Shown: positions 1-6,825 of the stretch, in pieces
Numbering within the stretch: the stretch's first letter is position 1
How the letters are laid out: each line of letters starts with the position of its first letter
Source: DATIJJ01 sp039936115
GTDB taxonomy: Bacteria; Pseudomonadota; Gammaproteobacteria; DSM-16500
Length of the DNA: 12,831 nucleotides
Reading direction: 5' to 3'
Assembly (NCBI GenBank): GCA_039936115.1
Contig: JBDTIZ010000037.1
Location: 1 to 12,831 of the forward strand
Translations under genes and position numbers: made by a program
Notes under the pieces: generated by a model
The model's input: the letters and a program-made list of their open reading frames with translations, nothing else
What the model was told of the DNA's origin: nothing
The model's database searches: none

Positions 1-19
1 ACCGCGGCTTGTCCGCGGT
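1..19. repeat. Short palindromic repeat (GC-rich hairpin)
   Basis: The first 19 bases form a perfect 7-bp stem (ACCGCGG / CCGCGGT) around the loop CTTGT, followed by TATCCAG. I recall similar 'CCGCGGACAAGCCGCGG' hairpins as dispersed intergenic repeats in several bacterial genomes. The element may continue to the left of the window. It is unlike the two longer REPIN-like elements found further on. Confidence 0.5.
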
Positions 20-113
20 ATCCAGTCAACTTGGCCGTTATGAATTACAAAAACAATCTAAACGTCGCTCTGTAATAATGGGGTTAAAGCGTAGTTTTGA
101 CAGTGAGATTTAA
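3..113 (+). CDS. Possible C-terminal fragment of an unidentified gene
   Basis: Reading frame 3 is open from the window edge to a TAA at 111-113, giving 36 residues that end in ...SKRRSVIMGLKRSFDSEI. The basic C-terminus looks protein-like, and the strong terminator at 202-232 lies about 90 bases downstream and could serve it. However, the first codons fall inside a palindromic repeat, the stretch is short enough to be open by chance, and I recognise no family. Treat it as a possibility only; the sequence to the left would decide. Confidence 0.22.
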   Translation, partial: RGLSAVSSQLGRYELQKQSKRRSVIMGLKRSFDSEI

Positions 114-201
114 AGTTCTGAGTGACAATGTTGGTTTAAATGCAAAGTAACAGGCGGTTTAAAGTAGAAGATTCTTTTGTGCAAAATAATAAACATCAAT
201 C

Positions 202-232
202 AAAAAAAACCCCATCAATCGATGGGGTTTTT
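202..232 (-). terminator. Rho-independent terminator of groESL, bidirectional
   Basis: CCCCATC (210-216) and GATGGGG (221-227) form a 7-bp stem around the loop AATC. Eight A residues (202-209) lie on one side and five T residues (228-232) on the other. Read on the minus strand, this is a GC-rich hairpin followed by eight U, about 30 bases beyond the groEL stop. Read on the plus strand, it has five U and could end transcription from a gene left of the window. Confidence 0.9.
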
Positions 233-258
233 GTGAAACAAACAATAAAACAGCAAGA

Positions 259-1920
259 TTACATCATGCCGCCCATACCGCCCATTCCACCCATGCCGCC
301 CATACCACCGCCGCCACCAGCCATGCCGCCTTCACTTTCTTCTTTTGGAAGTTCAGTGATCATGCATTCGGTAGTGATCATCATGCCAGCAACAGATGCT
401 GCGCGTTGTAGTGCAGTACGTGTTACTTTGGTTGGATCCAGGATGCCCATTTCAATCATATCGCCGTATTCACCGGACGCTGCATTAAAGCCATAGTTGC
501 CTTTACCTTCAACTACATTGTTTAAAACAACAGATGCTTCATAACCAGCGTTAGCAGTGATTTGACGAAGAGGTGCTTCGAGTGCTTTGCGGGTTAATTG
601 AATACCCATGTTTTGGGATTCATTGTCACCTTTCAAGTTCTTAACCGATTGCAATGCACGAATCAGTGCAACACCACCGCCAGGAACAACACCTTCTTCA
701 ACCGCAGCGCGAGTTGCATGTAACGCATCTTCAACGCGAGCTTTCTTTTCTTTCATTTCGATTTCAGAACCTGCGCCTACTTTGATGACAGCAACACCGC
801 CAGCAAGTTTAGCAACACGTTCTTGAAGTTTTTCACGATCGTAGTCGGAAGAAGTATCTTCGATGCGCGCACGAATTTGTTGAATGCGTGCTTCGATTTC
901 TTTCTTGTCGCCTGAGCCATCAATAATCGTTGTGTTGTCTTTGTTGATGTGAATACGCTTAGCAGAACCTAAGTCAGCCAATGTTGCGGATTCCAATTTA
1001 CGGCCCACTTCTTCAGAGATCACTTGCGCTTTGGTCAAAGTTGCGATGTCTTGCAACATTTCTTTGCGACGATCACCAAATCCAGGTGCTTTCACTGCGC
1101 ATACTTTTACAATGCCGCGCATGTGGTTTACAACTAGAGTTGCTAATGCTTCACCTTCAACATCTTCAGCAATGATCAACAAGGAGCGACCGGATTTTGC
1201 AACAGCTTCTAAGACTGTAAGCAAATCACGAATCGATGAAATTTTCTTGTCAACGATCAGGATGTAAGGATTTTCCAGATCAGCTGTCATGTTTTGTTGA
1301 TTGGTGATGAAGTAAGGTGAGAGGTAACCGCGATCAAACTGCATACCTTCAACAACATCTAATTCATTTTCTAAACCAGAACCTTCTTCAACTGTGATCA
1401 CGCCTTCTTTGCCTACTTTGCCCATTGCATCAGCAATAATGCGGCCGATGGATTCGTCAGAGTTTGCAGAAATCGTGCCGACTTGCGCGATGGCTTTGTC
1501 ATCTTTGCAAGGTACGGAAAGTTTTTTCAATTCAGCAACAGCGGCGATAACAGCTTTATCAATACCACGTTTCAAATCCATTGGATTGTAACCAGCAACA
1601 ACGGCTTTGAGACCTTCTGCCAAAATGTGACGCGCTAATACGGTGGCGGTTGTTGTGCCGTCGCCTGCTTCGTCAGATGTTTGGGAAGCCACTTCTTTAA
1701 CCATCTGTGCGCCCATGTTTTTGAACTTGTCTTTGAATTCGATTTCTTTCGCAACGGAAACACCGTCTTTGGTGACGGTAGGTGCGCCGTAAGCTTTATC
1801 GATAACAACGTTTCGGCCACGTGGACCCATGGTAATTTGAACTGCATTAGCAAGTTCGTTTACGCCTGCCATCATTAATTGGCGTGCTTCTTCAGCAAAT
1901 CGTACATCTTTAGCTGCCAT
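259..1920 (-). CDS. groEL: Chaperonin GroEL (Hsp60), 60 kDa subunit
   Basis: ATP-dependent cytoplasmic chaperonin. Two heptameric rings enclose non-native proteins under the GroES lid. The 553 residues match the family length (E. coli 548) and align without gaps at the N-terminus. Visible landmarks are the nucleotide-binding GDGTTTATVLA with the catalytic Asp near residue 87, TMGPRGRNVV near 30, the apical segment VKVCAVKAPGFGDRRKEML, EMKEKKARVEDALHATRAAVEEG leading to the GGGVALIR nucleotide-binding stretch, and the flexible GGM-rich tail ending GGMM. The start is supported by an AAGAGGA ribosome-binding site (1930-1936), 9 bases upstream. groES lies 42 bases upstream on the same strand, so the two form the usual groESL operon under the promoter region at 2351-2418 and end at the terminator 202-232. 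From memory the sequence is closest in style to Legionella GroEL. No key residue appears to be missing. Confidence 0.98.
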   Translation of the reverse strand: MAAKDVRFAEEARQLMMAGVNELANAVQITMGPRGRNVVIDKAYGAPTVTKDGVSVAKEIEFKDKFKNMGAQMVKEVASQTSDEAGDGTTTATVLARHILAEGLKAVVAGYNPMDLKRGIDKAVIAAVAELKKLSVPCKDDKAIAQVGTISANSDESIGRIIADAMGKVGKEGVITVEEGSGLENELDVVEGMQFDRGYLSPYFITNQQNMTADLENPYILIVDKKISSIRDLLTVLEAVAKSGRSLLIIAEDVEGEALATLVVNHMRGIVKVCAVKAPGFGDRRKEMLQDIATLTKAQVISEEVGRKLESATLADLGSAKRIHINKDNTTIIDGSGDKKEIEARIQQIRARIEDTSSDYDREKLQERVAKLAGGVAVIKVGAGSEIEMKEKKARVEDALHATRAAVEEGVVPGGGVALIRALQSVKNLKGDNESQNMGIQLTRKALEAPLRQITANAGYEASVVLNNVVEGKGNYGFNAASGEYGDMIEMGILDPTKVTRTALQRAASVAGMMITTECMITELPKEESEGGMAGGGGGMGGMGGMGGMGGMM

Positions 1921-1962
1921 GATATTTAATCCTCTTAAATTAAAATAAAAAAATTATCGCAA

Positions 1963-2271
1963 TTAGTCTTCTAAAACGCCCATGATGTCTTCTTCACGCA
2001 TCACGAGATATTCTTGCGCATCCAATTTGATATTGGTGCCAGCATATTTGCCAAATAATACTTTGTCGCCCACTTTAACTTGTAGTGGTAACATTTTGCC
2101 TTCGACATAACGTCCAGTACCCACGGCAATAATAGTGCCTTGGATTGGTTTGTCTTTGTCAGCGGTATCAGGAATGAAAATCCCGCCAGCGGTTTGGGTT
2201 TCGGTCTCGCGTGGTTCGACCACAACGCGATCGGACAATGGGCGAATCTTGCTGCTCATCTTAGTGCTCAT
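1963..2271 (-). CDS. groES: Co-chaperonin GroES (Hsp10)
   Basis: Heptameric lid of the GroEL folding chamber. Family features include IRPLSDRVVVEP at the N-terminus, the mobile-loop region (ETETQTAGGIFIPDTADKD) that contacts GroEL, and the C-terminal EYLVMREEDIMGVLED. The 102 residues are slightly longer than the usual 95-97 because of an extra MSTK before MSSKIRPL. The upstream ATG (2271) is preferred because a strong AAAGGAG site (2280-2286) sits 8 bases before it. The second ATG at codon 5 would be too far away (about 20 bases). It is the first gene of the groESL operon and is followed 42 bases later by groEL. Its leader contains two palindromes (2312-2343), and its promoter carries CIRCE and sigma32-like signals. 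Confidence 0.97.
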   Translation of the reverse strand: MSTKMSSKIRPLSDRVVVEPRETETQTAGGIFIPDTADKDKPIQGTIIAVGTGRYVEGKMLPLQVKVGDKVLFGKYAGTNIKLDAQEYLVMREEDIMGVLED

Positions 2272-2311
2272 CTATCTTTCTCCTTTGGTAAAAATATTTA
2301 TCGCTACTTTA

Positions 2312-2343
2312 TGTCCCAGATTGGGACAGGTTTTAAAACCTGT
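2312..2343. promoter_or_regulatory. Two overlapping palindromes in the groES leader
   Basis: TGTCCCA-GAT-TGGGACA (2312-2328) is a 7-bp stem with a 3-base loop. It overlaps by three bases an 18-bp perfect palindrome, ACAGGTTTTAAAACCTGT (2326-2343). Both lie between the predicted groES transcription starts and the ribosome-binding site. They could be an operator for a dimeric regulator, RNA structures in the groES 5' leader, or a repeat remnant. The symmetry is seen directly; the function is unknown. Confidence 0.45.
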
Positions 2344-2350
2344 ATAAGTT

Positions 2351-2378
2351 ATATGGGGATGAATCTAGCACTCTCAAG
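2351..2378 (-). promoter_or_regulatory. Heat-shock (sigma32/RpoH-type) promoter of groESL
   Basis: On the minus strand, CTTGAGA (2378-2372) is followed after 13 bases by CCCCATAT (2358-2351). This is a near-perfect match to the RpoH consensus CTTGAAA-N11-15-CCCCATnT. The predicted start is around 2343, giving a leader of about 70 bases. The -35 element lies in the CIRCE spacer, so HrcA bound to CIRCE would probably also interfere with this promoter. Confidence 0.75.
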
Positions 2379-2391
2379 TGCGGAGTGCTAA
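2365..2391 (-). promoter_or_regulatory. CIRCE operator (HrcA binding site)
   Basis: On the minus strand, TTAGCACTC (2391-2383), a 9-base spacer and GAGTGCTAG (2373-2365) match the CIRCE consensus TTAGCACTC-N9-GAGTGCTAA at all but the last base. The site starts at the edge of the sigma70-type -10 hexamer and covers the predicted start point. This is the usual arrangement for repression of groESL by HrcA. hrcA itself is not in the window. Confidence 0.96.
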
Positions 2392-2418
2392 ATATAGCGA
2401 TAATTTGGTGGGAGTCAA
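2391..2418 (-). promoter_or_regulatory. Sigma70-type promoter of groESL
   Basis: On the minus strand, TTGACT (2418-2413) and TATATT (2396-2391) are separated by 16 bases, each close to consensus. The start would fall near 2384, inside CIRCE. This gives a basal promoter controlled by HrcA, with the sigma32-like promoter just downstream. Confidence 0.75.
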
Positions 2419-2445
2419 GGATTGTTGATGTCAGCGTTATTGCTG

Positions 2446-2542
2446 TTAGGTGGGGGCGAACCTATGTGTTCGCCCTTCGGCCTTGATATGCAGATGCTAT
2501 TTCTTCGATCGAGAGGCGAACACACAGGTTCGCCCCTACAAA
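2446..2542. repeat. REPIN-like repeat, copy 1 (paired REP hairpins)
   Basis: An element of about 97 bases. Each end is a REP-like palindrome: GGGCGAAC-CTATGT-GTTCGCCC on the left, and a partner on the right of the type GGCGAACACACAGGTTCGCC. The two ends are inverted relative to each other, so the whole can fold into one long hairpin. The reverse complement of the copy at 9241-9335 aligns along its whole length, including most of the inner segment (GATATGCA.ATG). It occupies the space between the groESL promoters and dsbD. No transposase is visible, so spread would depend on an enzyme encoded elsewhere (RAYT-like by analogy). Confidence 0.85.
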
Positions 2543-2607
2543 AGCCAGCCACGTTCTTAGAAATGTTGTATCATTCAACCCAGAGGGGTTTATAAGGACA
2601 ATAGAAA

Positions 2608-4407
2608 ATGTTTAGAACCGTATTGTGTATCATTTTAAGTATTTTCATGGGGCAAGCTTATGCTGAGGATTCATCATCCCCTTTGCCTGCCGATCAGGCC
2701 TTTGTTTTTTCTGCGTTTTTAAACCAAGACAATCAGTTAATTTTAGAATGGAATATAGCGCCAGGCTATTATCTATATCGCAATCAGTTAAGTTTTATCC
2801 CAGCGCCATCTAGTCACGTACAGATTGGTAAAATCGAATGGCCTGTCGGTCAAACTAAACAAGATTCTCTGCACGGTGTCTACCAAGCCTATATCGGATC
2901 AATCAAAGTCCCCGTTCAATTAAACAAACCCAGCAAGGGATTATTAAATCTTAATGTGCATTACCAAGGTTGCTCCAGTGCCGGTTTTTGCTATACACCG
3001 ATTAAAAAAGCGATCAGTGTTGATTTGTCACGCATCAGAGCACCCCAAAATTTATCTCCCTATGTGCAATCTGTTGGCGCAACGATATCTTCAGCTAATC
3101 CAAACACAGACTTTATCAGCAAATTTTTTAATGAACGAAATGTGGGTCTCATTATCCTCAGTTTCTTAGGACTAGGTCTTTTACTAGCTTTCACGCCGTG
3201 CGTACTGCCAATGGTGCCTATTTTGTCTGGCATTATTATTGGTCACGGTAAAAAAACTAGCGGCAAAAAAGCCTTTTTGTTATCACTTGCTTACGTTGGC
3301 GGCATGGCGGTGACCTATGCAATTGTCGGCGTTGTGATTGCATTGATTGGCAGTAGCATTCAAGCGCAACTACAAAAGCCCTGGATAATCGTATTATTTA
3401 GCGGGTTATTTGTTTTGTTGGCGCTCGCATTATTCGGATTTTATGAGTTGCAATTGCCACGCAAATGGCAGCAACAAGTGGCTAAATTAAGTAACAACCA
3501 AAAAGGCGGCACCTATATCGGTGTTTTCTTGATGGGGAGTCTATCTACTTTAATCGTCTCACCTTGCGTCAGCGCACCTCTCGTCGGTGTGCTCGCCTAC
3601 ATAGGTCAAACCGGCGATGTTTGGCTAGGCGCAATGGCTTTGTTGGCATTAGGTATCGGGATGGGAATACCTTTGTTACTCATCGGGATTTCCGCCAATC
3701 GACTGTTACCGAAAGCCGGCCCATGGATGACAATGATAGAAAGACTCTTTGGGATTATGATGCTGGGCGTTGCGATTTGGATGATTTCGCGCATGATACC
3801 CGGTCCCGTGACATTATTTTTATGGGCGATATTATGTGTTTTCGCGGCTATCTTTTTGGGAGTGTTTTCAAACGTACCGCGTCAATGGCAATGGCTGGTT
3901 AGAATACTTGCGGTATTGGTGATGGTTTACGGTATCATTTTAATTATCGGCGCAGCGTTTGGTAACAGTGATCCTTTTTCACCCTGGGAACAATTTAGCC
4001 AAGTCATGCAACAACATCGCCAAGATAATCGAAAAAAAATATCGTTTAAAATAATTCATTCCATGAATGAATTAGATCAGACATTACTCGCGGCTAAACA
4101 GGCACATACACCAGTGGTGTTGGATTTTTACGCGGATTGGTGTAGCGCATGCGTCAGCATGGATCGAAAAGTTTTTTCAAAACCCGCCGTACAAACTGCG
4201 CTGCAGCCTTTCATATTGATACGTTCCGATCTCACGCAAAACAATGCATTTGATCAAGCATTATTAAAACGTTTTAACGTCATCGGCCCGCCAACGATTA
4301 TATTTTTTGCCAGCAAAGGTCAAGAGTTGACATCGCAGCGTATTGTTGGTGAAGTAAATCGACAAGAATTTCTGACTGCGCTCACTAAGATACAGGAAGC
4401 AAACTAG
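2608..4407 (+). CDS. dsbD: Thiol:disulfide interchange protein DsbD
   Basis: Inner-membrane reductase that passes electrons from cytoplasmic thioredoxin to periplasmic partners (DsbC, DsbG and cytochrome c maturation thioredoxins). All three domains are present. A signal peptide (residues 1-19, cut after GQAYA) leads into the periplasmic alpha domain with C122 and C128 (GCSSAGFC). A multi-helix membrane beta domain (about 170-450) carries C198 in TPCVLPMVP and C320 in SPCVSAPL. The C-terminal thioredoxin-like gamma domain has the active site WCSAC (C512, C515). All six redox cysteines of the family are conserved. Length is 599 against 565 in E. coli. The start has AAGGA (2594-2598) 9 bases upstream, and a small hairpin (AACCC-AGAG-GGGTT, 2577-2590) sits just before it. 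The stop TAG overlaps the GTG start of gshA by one base, so translation is probably coupled. Confidence 0.96.
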   Translation: MFRTVLCIILSIFMGQAYAEDSSSPLPADQAFVFSAFLNQDNQLILEWNIAPGYYLYRNQLSFIPAPSSHVQIGKIEWPVGQTKQDSLHGVYQAYIGSIKVPVQLNKPSKGLLNLNVHYQGCSSAGFCYTPIKKAISVDLSRIRAPQNLSPYVQSVGATISSANPNTDFISKFFNERNVGLIILSFLGLGLLLAFTPCVLPMVPILSGIIIGHGKKTSGKKAFLLSLAYVGGMAVTYAIVGVVIALIGSSIQAQLQKPWIIVLFSGLFVLLALALFGFYELQLPRKWQQQVAKLSNNQKGGTYIGVFLMGSLSTLIVSPCVSAPLVGVLAYIGQTGDVWLGAMALLALGIGMGIPLLLIGISANRLLPKAGPWMTMIERLFGIMMLGVAIWMISRMIPGPVTLFLWAILCVFAAIFLGVFSNVPRQWQWLVRILAVLVMVYGIILIIGAAFGNSDPFSPWEQFSQVMQQHRQDNRKKISFKIIHSMNELDQTLLAAKQAHTPVVLDFYADWCSACVSMDRKVFSKPAVQTALQPFILIRSDLTQNNAFDQALLKRFNVIGPPTIIFFASKGQELTSQRIVGEVNRQEFLTALTKIQEAN

Positions 4408-5705
4408 TGCATACACCCGAAAATTATCAAACACCGCACATTACAACGGCTATGGTTGGCCCATTGCATTTATTAGAACAACAATTATTAAATCGGGAAA
4501 AAGAAATTGAAGACTGGTTTCAGTCACAATGGAAATTAAGTCCTGCACCGGTTTATGGTTCGGTTGATTTACGCAATGCCGGATTCAAATTAGCGCCAGT
4601 GGATATGAATTTATTTCCCGCCGGGTTTAATAATTTAAACCAAGTTTTTTTACCGCTTTCCATTGAAGCCGCACGCATTGCTATTTTGTCGGCATCGCCT
4701 CAGGCTAGAAAAATTATGTTGCTGCCAGAAAATCACACGCGAAACATTTATTATTGGAAAAATGTAAAAGGCTTGTTGCAGATTTTAACCAGCGCTGGAT
4801 TCGAAGTAAAAATCGGAACATTGTTACCTGATTATCAAGATGCAAAAGAATTGGATTTGAATGACGGGGAGAGTGTCACCTTACAAACACTCACGCGCGA
4901 AAAAGATTTTATTAAAGTGGGTGATTTTGTCCCGGATGTTATTTTATTAAATAATGATTTGTCCGATGGCATTCCCGATGTCTTAACGCATTTAGCACAA
5001 CCCGTTATTCCGCCTGCAGAGCTCGGTTGGAGCCAGCGTTTGAAATCAGAACATTTTCAGTATTACGCGGATATTAGCGATGAATTTGCAAAAATGATTG
5101 ATATCGATCCTTGGTTTATTGCACCTTTGTTTCGACAATGTGGCGAAGTCGATTTCATGCGGCGCGAAGGCGAAGATTGCTTGACTAAATATGTAGGACA
5201 ATTATTTGAAGCGATTCAAAAAAAATATACGGAATATTCGATTGCTTGCAAACCTTTCATTATTGTTAAAGCCGATGCTGGCACTTACGGTATGGCAGTG
5301 ATGACGGTGAGAAGTGTAGAAGAATTACAATCATTAAATCGCAAACAACGCACCAGCATGTCAAAAACCAAAAGCGGACAACCCGTGCATCGCGTGATTG
5401 TTCAAGAAGGTGTTTACACATTTGAAACCTGGGGGCCTGAAAACGCAGTCGCTGAGCCTGTGGTTTATTTATGGGGACAGCGTGTCGTGGGCGGTTTTTA
5501 TCGTGTGCACAAAGAACGAAGTATCGATGAAAATTTAAATGCACCCGGTATGCATTTCGAACCATTAGCGTTTGTAAAACCTTGTCATCAACCGAAAATA
5601 ACGCCTGAACAAGATGAATGTCAAAATCGTTTTTATGCGTATGGCGTGATTGCACGCTTAAGCATGTTAGCGGCTGCTCGTGAAATGTTGGAGCAAAAGA
5701 AATGA
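4407..5705 (+). CDS. gshA: Glutamate-cysteine ligase, Acidithiobacillus-type GshA
   Basis: Catalyses the first, ATP-dependent step of glutathione synthesis, joining glutamate and cysteine through the gamma carboxyl. The sequence does not resemble the E. coli GshA fold family. It fits the distinct 'T. ferrooxidans-type' family (TIGR02049 / Pfam GshA, recalled from memory) in length (432) and in motifs such as YGSVDLRNAGFKLAPVDMNLFPAGFNNL near the N-terminus and the KADAGTYGMAVMTV stretch, which looks like an ATP-grasp nucleotide loop. I chose the GTG at 4407 because AGGA (4394-4397) lies 9 bases upstream inside the dsbD end, giving a TAGTG junction. An in-frame ATG at 4452 (residue 16, just before VGPLHLLEQQ) is the alternative. 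The stop overlaps the gshB start (ATGA). The gshB neighbour strongly supports the function. Confidence 0.93.
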   Translation: MHTPENYQTPHITTAMVGPLHLLEQQLLNREKEIEDWFQSQWKLSPAPVYGSVDLRNAGFKLAPVDMNLFPAGFNNLNQVFLPLSIEAARIAILSASPQARKIMLLPENHTRNIYYWKNVKGLLQILTSAGFEVKIGTLLPDYQDAKELDLNDGESVTLQTLTREKDFIKVGDFVPDVILLNNDLSDGIPDVLTHLAQPVIPPAELGWSQRLKSEHFQYYADISDEFAKMIDIDPWFIAPLFRQCGEVDFMRREGEDCLTKYVGQLFEAIQKKYTEYSIACKPFIIVKADAGTYGMAVMTVRSVEELQSLNRKQRTSMSKTKSGQPVHRVIVQEGVYTFETWGPENAVAEPVVYLWGQRVVGGFYRVHKERSIDENLNAPGMHFEPLAFVKPCHQPKITPEQDECQNRFYAYGVIARLSMLAAAREMLEQKK

Positions 5706-6658
5706 CAAAAAAACTCGGCGTGCTCATGGATCCAATTGCGACTATCCATTACAAAAAAGATAGTACGTTGGCTATGTTATGGGAAGCTGAAAAACGCGGC
5801 TGGGACATTTTTTATTTTGAACAAAGCGATTTATTTTTGCGTGACAATTCTGTGTTTGCAAATGCGTGTTCGTTAAAAACATTTCACGATCCCATGCATT
5901 GGTTTGAGTTAAGCGATAAACAAATTCTGCCGCTAAACGAACTTGATGTTGTATTGATGCGAAAAGATCCGCCCTTTAATTTAGAATATATTTACACGAC
6001 GTATTTATTAGAGCACGCCGAACGGCAAGGTGTGCTAGTTGTTAACAAGCCACAAAGTTTACGTGATGCCAATGAAAAATTATTTACGACTTGGTTTCCG
6101 GAGTGTTGTCCCCCAACGCTGATTACTCGCGATAAAAATTTGCTAAGAGATTTTTTTAAAGCGCAAAAAGACATTGTATGCAAACCCCTGGATGGCATGG
6201 GCGGCGCATCCGTATTCCGCTTAACCTATCCCGATGAAAATGCCTCCGTGGTGTTTGAAACATTGACCCAAAACGGCACATCCATGATGGCAGCGCAACG
6301 CTATATTCCTGAAATTAAACAGGGCGGGGATAAGCGTATCTTAGTGATTGATGGCAAGCCTATCCCATACGCCCTTGCTCGGATTCCTATAGAAGGCGAG
6401 CTGCGCGGGAATCTGGCTGCAGGCGGGCGCGGCGTCGCGCAAGTTTTGACCGAACGAGATCAATGGATTTGTGAACAAGTGGGCGAAACACTGCGGGCTA
6501 AAGGATTGCTATTCGTTGGATTGGATGTCATAGGTGATTATCTAACGGAAATCAATGTCACTAGCCCAACTTGCATACGTGAATTGGATGACCAAACAGG
6601 TTCGACGATTTCTTCGCAGTTATTTGATTGTATTGAGTTAAAATTAAATTCTGCTTGA
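5702..6658 (+). CDS. gshB: Glutathione synthetase
   Basis: ATP-grasp ligase that adds glycine to gamma-glutamylcysteine, the second step of glutathione synthesis in the cytoplasm. The 318 residues align end to end with E. coli GshB (316). Motifs in order are GVLMDPIATIHYKKDST at the N-terminus, LMRKDPPFNLEYIYTTYLLE, NKPQSLRDANEKLFTTWFPE, the ATP-binding KPLDGMGGASVFR, the RGNLAAGGRG substrate/ATP loop, and the metal-binding FVGLDVIGDYLTEINVTSPTC. The ATG overlaps the gshA stop in an ATGA arrangement, so it is the third gene of a dsbD-gshA-gshB operon. No strong terminator follows; only a weak hairpin (6666-6680) lies before the next promoter. Confidence 0.98.
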   Translation: MTKKLGVLMDPIATIHYKKDSTLAMLWEAEKRGWDIFYFEQSDLFLRDNSVFANACSLKTFHDPMHWFELSDKQILPLNELDVVLMRKDPPFNLEYIYTTYLLEHAERQGVLVVNKPQSLRDANEKLFTTWFPECCPPTLITRDKNLLRDFFKAQKDIVCKPLDGMGGASVFRLTYPDENASVVFETLTQNGTSMMAAQRYIPEIKQGGDKRILVIDGKPIPYALARIPIEGELRGNLAAGGRGVAQVLTERDQWICEQVGETLRAKGLLFVGLDVIGDYLTEINVTSPTCIRELDDQTGSTISSQLFDCIELKLNSA

Positions 6659-6746
6659 ATCGAGCAACACCCAAGGCGTTCTTTAAATAGTCAACCAAGC
6701 CATTGCGATTTAATTTTGCCCAAAAACCTTCAAATAAAAACCCCCT

Positions 6747-6779
6747 CTTAAGTTTTTGTTAAGATTACTAGTTTAATAT
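6747..6779 (+). promoter_or_regulatory. PmrA-box-like tandem repeat and -10 of the 765-codon gene
   Basis: CTTAAGTTTTTGTTAAGATT (6747-6766) contains two TTAA cores exactly 11 bp apart. It matches 14 of 18 specified positions of the PmrA consensus I recall (cTTAATATT-N2-cTTAATATT). A -10-like TAATAT follows at 6774-6779, starting 27 bases after the box start, which places the box over the -35 region as expected for an activator. The same layout recurs at 9377-9409. Downstream, AAGCCT (6805-6810) and TGAGGGTG (6813-6820) are also shared with the second gene's leader. The shared structure is seen; assignment to PmrA is inference. Confidence 0.6.
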
Positions 6780-6825
6780 CACCCCACGACTGAAGATAAA
6801 CTTCAAGCCTGATGAGGGTGGCAAA

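Noticed and set aside
140..496. 118-codon plus-strand frame with a Pro/Met-rich stretch
   Set aside because: The proline-rich part is the complement of the GGM repeats at the groEL C-terminus. The frame also crosses the terminator.
5266..5727. 153-codon open frame on the minus strand across the gshA end
   Set aside because: It lies antisense to the well-supported gshA/gshB junction and shows no family features. Its composition follows from the codon use of the real genes.
6666..6680. Weak hairpin AACACC-CAA-GGCGTT after gshB as a terminator
   Set aside because: It has one mismatch, a short stem and no run of T. It is too weak to call.
6747..6763. CTTAA...TTAAG as a hairpin terminator for gshB
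   Set aside because: The stem would be only five A/T-rich pairs with no U-tract. The same sequence recurs before paralog B, where no gene ends immediately upstream, so a regulatory box explains it better.
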